Origin: Escarpia spicata
Taxonomy: Eukaryota > Annelida > Polychaeta > Sabellida > Siboglinidae
Assembly: GCA_963995525.1 (NCBI GenBank)
Contig: OZ023213.1
Coordinates: 37,348,775 to 37,412,774, forward strand
Direction of reading: 5' to 3'
Length of the DNA: 64,000 bases
How positions within the stretch are numbered: position 1 is the first letter of the stretch; the number at the start of each line of letters is the position of its first letter. The notes beneath the pieces were generated by a model. It was not told the origin of the DNA and did no database searches. It was given only the letters and a program-made list of their open reading frames with translations. Below, in pieces: positions 59,071-64,000 of this stretch. A program made the position numbers and the translations under genes.

Positions 59071-59118
59071 TCCATCGGGGCTAGGATTGAACATGTAACT
59101 GAATGGGTAGAGAAGGTA

Positions 59119-59514
59119 TTGGGACATGGCAAGGGGGGGTCTATACTGGTACATGTAGGAACAAATAATGCAGACAGGGAGGGAACGACTGCGATAGTAC
59201 AGAAGTATAGACAGTTAGTGAGGAAGCTAAAGAAGACGAGAGTTGAACAGGTTATTTTGTCAGGAATTTTGCCAGTAATGGGAGGAAGGGGGGGAACATA
59301 TAGAAACTGCAAGAGGATGGCGATCAATGCACTAGCTGAGCAGATGTGTGAAGAAGAGGGGGTGGGATTCACAGATTTCTGGGGATACTTTGTTGAGAGG
59401 GAAGATATGTACATGAGAGATGGCCTCCATCTTAGTGAAAAGGGGGCAGCAGTTATCTCAGAGAACCTGCTGCAATATGTTGACAGTGGGACAGGTTGCA
59501 TCTATTTAAACTAG
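59119..59514 (+). CDS. LINE F ORF1, SGNH/GDSL-esterase-like domain (5'-truncated)
   Basis: Shows GGSILVHVGTNNADREGTTA (the Gly and Asn blocks of SGNH hydrolases), ILSGILPVMGGRG, and the final catalytic Asp-x-x-His block RDGLHLSEKGAAVISENLLQ. The nucleophile block GDS is absent because the copy starts downstream of it. Copy 2 (48428) preserves GDSIIRKLD. Esterase domains in ORF1 are known in CR1-group LINEs; their role in retrotransposition is not settled. Confidence 0.8.
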   Translation: MGHGKGGSILVHVGTNNADREGTTAIVQKYRQLVRKLKKTRVEQVILSGILPVMGGRGGTYRNCKRMAINALAEQMCEEEGVGFTDFWGYFVEREDMYMRDGLHLSEKGAAVISENLLQYVDSGTGCIYLN

Positions 59515-59676
59515 ATTCGTAGGGGGGACTCACAGAAAAGCCTGAAATGGAGGCATACATAAAGACAGCACAAATAAATCAGCATAACAGTCTGGAAAAA
59601 ATCTTCTGAAGCTGGATATAAATGTGTTTGTTTAAATGCAAGGAATATAGAAAACAAAAGAAATGAACTAAACATT

Positions 59677-60333
59677 ATGGTAGAAGATATTGACCCTCAT
59701 ATAATGGGTATAACCGAATCCTGGACCATCACCGATATATCAGATGCCGAATTGGGACTGAGAGGATATGTAATGTTTAGAAAAGATAGAATAGGAAGAA
59801 AGGGAGGTGGAGTTATTTTATATATTAAAGAATCTATTCAGGCTTATGAAATGAAATTAGAAAGAGAAGCAGATTGCGAAGAAGCTGTTTGGTGTAACAT
59901 AGTTACAGGAAACTCAACGTTAACAGTTGGGTTAGTTTATCGAAGTCCAAACATAAGCATAGAAGAGAATAAAAAAATAAAAAACGCTACAAGGGAAGTA
60001 AGCAAACGGGACTATATTATTATGGGGGATTTTAACCATGGGCATATACAATGGAAATATCTACAGAGTATGGGGAGAGAGGACCACAAGTGTTTACTTT
60101 TAGTTCAAGATACATTCCTTTCTCAACATGTGCTAGAACCAACCAGGGGTGAGTATGTGTTAGACATCGTTTTGTCCTCACAGAATGAATTAGTTGACAA
60201 TGTCAAAATATGTGAGCCACTGGGGAGTAGCGATCACAACCAGATACATTTTACCATCAAAGTAAAATCAGAAAGGAATAGTAAAAAACAGCATAGGAGA
60301 AATTTCAGAATGCTGGAATATATTAAAGAGTGA
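59677..60333 (+). CDS. LINE F APE-type endonuclease domain
   Basis: Motifs IMGITESWTI (catalytic Glu), GGGVILYIKE, VGLVYRSPNI, YIIMGDFNHGHIQW (Asp and Asn) and EPLGSSDHNQIHFTI (the SDH active-site box) appear in the correct order. The 218-aa frame begins just inside the domain; in-frame sequence before it (VCLNARNIENKRNELNIM) supplies the first strand. All catalytic residues of the exonuclease-endonuclease-phosphatase fold are visible. It nicks target DNA. Confidence 0.92.
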   Translation: MVEDIDPHIMGITESWTITDISDAELGLRGYVMFRKDRIGRKGGGVILYIKESIQAYEMKLEREADCEEAVWCNIVTGNSTLTVGLVYRSPNISIEENKKIKNATREVSKRDYIIMGDFNHGHIQWKYLQSMGREDHKCLLLVQDTFLSQHVLEPTRGEYVLDIVLSSQNELVDNVKICEPLGSSDHNQIHFTIKVKSERNSKKQHRRNFRMLEYIKE

Positions 60334-60337
60334 AATT

Positions 60338-61183
60338 ATGTGCATAGTCGATAAATTTGTACCCTTCAAAAAACAAGGAAAACGGTCCAAAAAGAAACAC
60401 TTATCGAAAGAAGCCATTAGAAAAATTAAGTATAAACAAATGATGTGGAAGTCATATAGATGTACTGGAAATGATGAAGACTATAACAGTTATAAAGAAG
60501 CACTTAACCAAGCACTTAACCAAGCACTTAACCAAGCTACAGCTGAAATTAGAAATTCAAAGAGAAGCTATGAACAACAATTAGCTAGTAATATAAAACA
60601 TGACAGCAAGAGTTTTTATGCGAATGCTCGAAGCAAACAGAAAGTTCAAGATAAGGTCGGTCCTCTAGAAGATAGTGCTGGAAATATAATATCAGAGGGA
60701 TTCTTAATGGCAGAAGACCTGAATGAGTACTTTAGTTCAGTGTTTACCAGGGAAGATATTAGTTCACTGCCAATACCAGAGGCTAAGTTCAAGGGGGCAG
60801 ATTCAGACTATTTAGGACAATTAATTGTAACCCCGGAAATGGTAGCTAAGAAAATAAGGGTTATGAAGGATAATAAATCACCTGGAGTGGATGGTATTCC
60901 ACCCAAACTACTATTGGAAATTGTAGAAAAAATTAGCATACCGCATGCAACAGTTTCATTAGAAGAGGGAGTGGTTCCTTTAGAATGGAAAGAAGCAAAC
61001 ATTATACCGTTATTCAAAATAGGTTCGAGAAACAAGTCAGAGAACTATAGACCAGTGAGTTTAACATCAGTGATTTGTGAATTATTAGAAAGACTAATTA
61101 AAGATCACATGGTGGATTTTCTTGTTAAACAAAACTTGATAAACCCATCTCAACATGGTTTTTTAAAGCGAGGTCATGCTTAA
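60338..61183 (+). pseudogene. LINE F RT-ORF, N-terminal part, ends at a frameshift
   Basis: Contains the linker with QKVQDKVGPLEDSAGNIISE and RT motifs NKSPGVDGIPPKLLLEIVEK, WKEANIIPLFK, NYRPVSLTSVICELLERLIK and NPSQHGFLKRGHA. It then shifts frame near 61180. A 12-bp unit (AACCAAGCACTT) is repeated three times at about 60506-60540, adding the residues ALNQ repeatedly. The frame break at 60333-60338 separates it from the endonuclease. Confidence 0.88.
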
Positions 61184-61200
61184 CAAATATGTGAAGTTTT

Positions 61201-61749
61201 TTGGATGACATCACTAAGTGGGTAGATGAGGGATCACCAGTAGATATCGTCTACTTAGATTTTCAAAAAGCTTTCGACAAAGTACCACATCAAAGATTAC
61301 TGCTTAAACTAAAGGCCCATGGAATAGGAAATGGTATAATAAACTGGATAGAACAATGGCTGATTGACAGAAGACAACGTGTAGTAGTTGATGGGGAGGC
61401 TTCAAACTGGAAATCGGTATTGAGTGGGGTACCACAGGGATCAGTATTTGGTCCTATATTATTCTTAATATATATCTACGATTTGGATGATGAAATAACA
61501 AGCAAGGTGTTGAAATTTGCTGATGATACAAAACTGTTTAGAAGGATTAAAAGTGATGGAGATAGACAGCATTTCCAAGATGATCTTGACAGGTTGATCA
61601 AATGGTCTGAAAAGTGGCAAATGCTGTTTAATTTTGGGAAATGTAAATGCCTCCACACAGGACATGGGAACGAAGAAGTAGAATATACAATGGGGGGTAC
61701 TGTACTAAATACTACTGTAAAAGAAAAGGACTTAAAGGTTAACCATTAG
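61201..61749 (+). pseudogene. LINE F RT catalytic part
   Basis: Starts DDITKWVDEGSPVDIVYLDF, continues QKAFDKVPHQRLLLKLKAHG (first catalytic Asp block), SGVPQGSVFGPILFLIYIYD, and KVLKFADDTKLF (FADD, both Asp kept), and ends with GKCKCLHTGHGN and a frame break at 61749. All catalytic residues are present. Confidence 0.9.
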
Positions 61750-61756
61750 TGCTAAT

Positions 61757-62238
61757 ATGAAGGTTTCAGAGCAGTGCGGAATTGCAGCTTCAAAGGGAAA
61801 TCAAATTCTTGGATTAATTAGGCGAAACATAACGTATAAGGAAAAAGAGCTAATAATACCGCTGTACAAAACAATAGTTAGGCCTCATTTAGAATATTGT
61901 ATTCAAGCGTGGAGGCCATATCGCAGGAAGGATATAGATATGTTAGAAAGAGTGCAGAGGAGAGCAACTAAAATTATACAAAATCTGAGGGATCTTAGTT
62001 ACGAAATACGCCAAAAAAATGCGGTTTAACAACACTAGAGACTAGGAGATTGAGAGGAGATCAGATAGAAGTGTTTAAAATATTGAAGGATTATGAAAAT
62101 ATTGATAGAAATATGTTTTTCTCAGTTAAGAAAGATAAAAGGACTAGAGGACATGAACTTGCATTAGCAAAGGAGCAGAGTAGATTGGATATAAGAAAGT
62201 TTTCATTTTCACAAAGGACTGTAAATGAATGGAACTGA
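61757..62238 (+). pseudogene. LINE F C-terminal domain
   Basis: Reads SEQCGIAASKGNQILGLIRR, LYKTIVRPHLEYCIQAWRPY and MLERVQRRATKIIQNLRDLS, then after a shift LRGDQIEVFKILKDYENIDR and KFSFSQRTVNEWN with a TGA (62236-62238) where LP follows. This is the standard tail of CR1-type ORF2. Confidence 0.9.
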
Positions 62239-62469
62239 TTACCTGCTGATTGTGTGGGTGCTAGTAGCGTGAATATGTTTAAAAATTAAATCGACACATA
62301 CCTCAGACGGGCGGGATACACATAGATAAAAGGGTCGGACTCTCGATAAGCCAAAGGGCTTCCTTGTCCACCTGCCACCTAGAGTTAATTCTCTGGGTGG
62401 CAATCTTGTTAAATCTTGTTAAAATTGCCCAACATTTACGATGACAAGCAAGCTTTTTCCTGCTAAAAA

Positions 62470-62880
62470 TAAATCACCTTACAAAGCGCAAACAACATCC
62501 TAAAGCAGAGTACCTTTCCAGAACACCGGGAGAGCATTCGCTTACGGGTAACATTACAGGTTAACGACCTGCGATCGGTTGGTGACCTAAACCCCCTGCC
62601 CTAGTTGTCAGCAACGGCATTGACGGGTGTACCCGACACTTTCGTGGGCAACTAAAGCTGAGTTTACTTACCAATGAATACAGCGTTGACTTGGACCTCA
62701 GAAGGGAAGACAAAAGGAGAAAACCAAAAAACACAATAACAAACCACGAGGAAAGAAGAACCGAAGGCTGCAATGCTGACATAGGGCACAGTGGCAAGGA
62801 CAGCCCAAAGCAGAGAGAACTGGCGAGATCTTATGATACCAAAAGCACGAAATGGATAAGTAATTAAATATGTAGCAGGT
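62470..62880 (-). CDS. exon-like membrane-protein segment, copy C (least damaged)
   Basis: The minus frame runs from about 62897 to the donor (GTAAGTAAACTC, at about 62668) without stops. It reads ITYPFRAFGIIRSRQFSLLW, AVLATVPYVSIAAFGSSFLV and VCYCVFWFSPFVFPSEVQVN, with two or three hydrophobic stretches that could be membrane helices. The sequence after the donor is conserved with the copies at 1.5 and 26.8 kb, which argues for a duplicated genomic piece (exon plus intron) or an unnamed repeat. The family was not recognised. Confidence 0.45.
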
Positions 62881-64000
62881 GCGGCTAAAGTGGCCATCCA
62901 TATAGAATGTGACCGCTCGTACCCTTGTTTGAGGAGTATAACTACTTTATTTTTATCAATGGTCTATAAGTGCGTATACTTTGGTACATATAACCAATAG
63001 CGAAAATTATTACCGTATAATAAATTACATCTAGAGATATATTATACATAAAAACATCAACATATTCATGGTGTGATTTGTTAACATATGATAACTACTA
63101 AATAATGTAATACATAATGTAGGACTATGGTTGATATTTACATAGCCGGTATAATTGTTACGACGTTGCTATTTAGAGTAACCAAAGAAACTCTCACTAA
63201 GTTCACAATGTCGCTATCAATTATGACACTACCGATGAACCGTTTGCCTAATATCCATCGAAGTGACGTCTTCCAGACGACAAGATCACGCAACAGCGAT
63301 GCGCGCAGACGACATTCAGCCGATAAATTCCCGTCACATTGACGCGCTGTGTGGCGTCGTGTCAAATCTATAATCCATATGACATTTATAAGTATTCAAT
63401 AGCCAACCTAGAAATGTTCAATCATATGAACCTTTTTTGTTGATTTGTACTCATATAGAGTCCTAGAACAAATTCAGATTGGTTGACCTAACAGCAACTT
63501 TGGGCAACTCTGGAAATTTGCATTAATCCAAGATGGCGACTTTTGAACCACTTGTCCTAGACTGATGTATAATACGTATTTTAAGGGGTGTTGGGGTGCG
63601 TAGAATTAATTTCGATTATGATGTTATTTTTTTGCAGATCAATGTCAAGATCAGATGCTATAGATCAGGTGAAAAGCAAATTAGACCTCTAGGTGGAAAA
63701 TGAACGGAAACTTCTACTAAACTACATTTTAGTTTATTCATGCACATTAACGGATACTCTTACACCATTTGACTCATTTGTTCGTGAAAAAAACCAGAAA
63801 ACAGCAATCAGTCATATTTGAAACACGCAGTCACATCTGTTACACGTAGTGTATAGTGCAAATATAATTATGAACATTGCAATTCATACATCCTTGTGAG
63901 GAAAATTCTTGCATTATGTAATCATGTACGAAAGTCATTGTAGGGATGTTATAAGGATTGATATCCATAACTATAGATGAAAGATAGTTTTATACAAGGC
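62881..64000. other. AT-rich stretch with no recognised feature
   Basis: Short frames (63127-63342 and its opposite strand) have no domain. No repeats or RNA genes were seen. Confidence 0.5.

Larger units (their letters stand above)
59071..62410 (+). mobile_element. LINE family F, copy 3, best-preserved
   Basis: Order: SGNH esterase C-terminal two-thirds (to 59514), APE endonuclease (59677-60333), RT (60338-61749, one frameshift), then thumb and C-terminal domain (61757-62238). The 3' UTR ends with a CTTGTTAAATCTTGTTAAA tail near 62410. The 5' end of ORF1, with the GDS motif, is missing, a 5' truncation. About five stops or frameshifts separate the parts, so it is not autonomous now but is young relative to copies 1 and 2. 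Confidence 0.9.

Overview
This is metazoan nuclear DNA. It has spliced exons with GT/AG borders, very long microsatellites, and many APE-type LINEs, Gypsy LTR elements, Tc1 and pogo transposons and a tRNA-type SINE. The repeat mix and exon style suggest a marine invertebrate, possibly a mollusc, but the species cannot be fixed from sequence alone. The only recognisable host gene family is the monocarboxylate transporter (MCT, SLC16, major facilitator superfamily).

Layout: 1-918 is a 40-bp minisatellite. From about 1445 to 27010 lies a very large imperfect palindrome: left arm 1445-15012, spacer of about 150 bp, right arm 15163-27010. Each arm holds the same MCT-like exons (plus strand on the left, minus strand on the right, converging on the centre), the same SINE, the same microsatellite positions and, at the centre, the same C2H2 zinc-finger remnant. 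The right copy continues outside the arm into MCT exons 2 and 1 (28196-29670), so only it has the 5' end. Both copies are damaged, at different places. After the inverted duplication, a Tc1 element (3412-4799) entered the left arm and a 4.6-kb Gypsy element with a complete gag-pol frame (17841-22428, 5-bp target duplication) entered the right arm. A further block of about 4 kb (9.8-13.7 kb) exists only on the left.

From 30.8 to 62.4 kb the window is mostly transposon on transposon: LINE 3' ends (30.85-32.76 kb), a pogo/Tigger-like transposase with a C-terminal PHD-like zinc finger (32.8-34.3 kb), and a LINE family F with an SGNH-esterase ORF1 in three long copies (36.6-39.0 minus, 47.9-51.3 plus, 59.1-62.4 plus). 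A broken Gypsy pol (39.3-43.5 kb) is split by two other LINEs, and other pieces of what looks like the same Gypsy family (46.6-47.9 kb) abut LINE F. Two more LINEs lie on the minus strand (51.7-54.9 and 56.1-58.4 kb). A second, inverted pair of chimeric Gypsy-LINE segments links 36.6-39.7 kb with 46.6-51.3 kb. Two LINEs carry 2A-like NPGP motifs. A segment with an exon-like reading frame and splice donor occurs three times (1.5, 26.6 and 62.5 kb).

No tRNA, rRNA, CRISPR or prokaryotic operon was seen. All similarities were judged by eye; no alignment was run.
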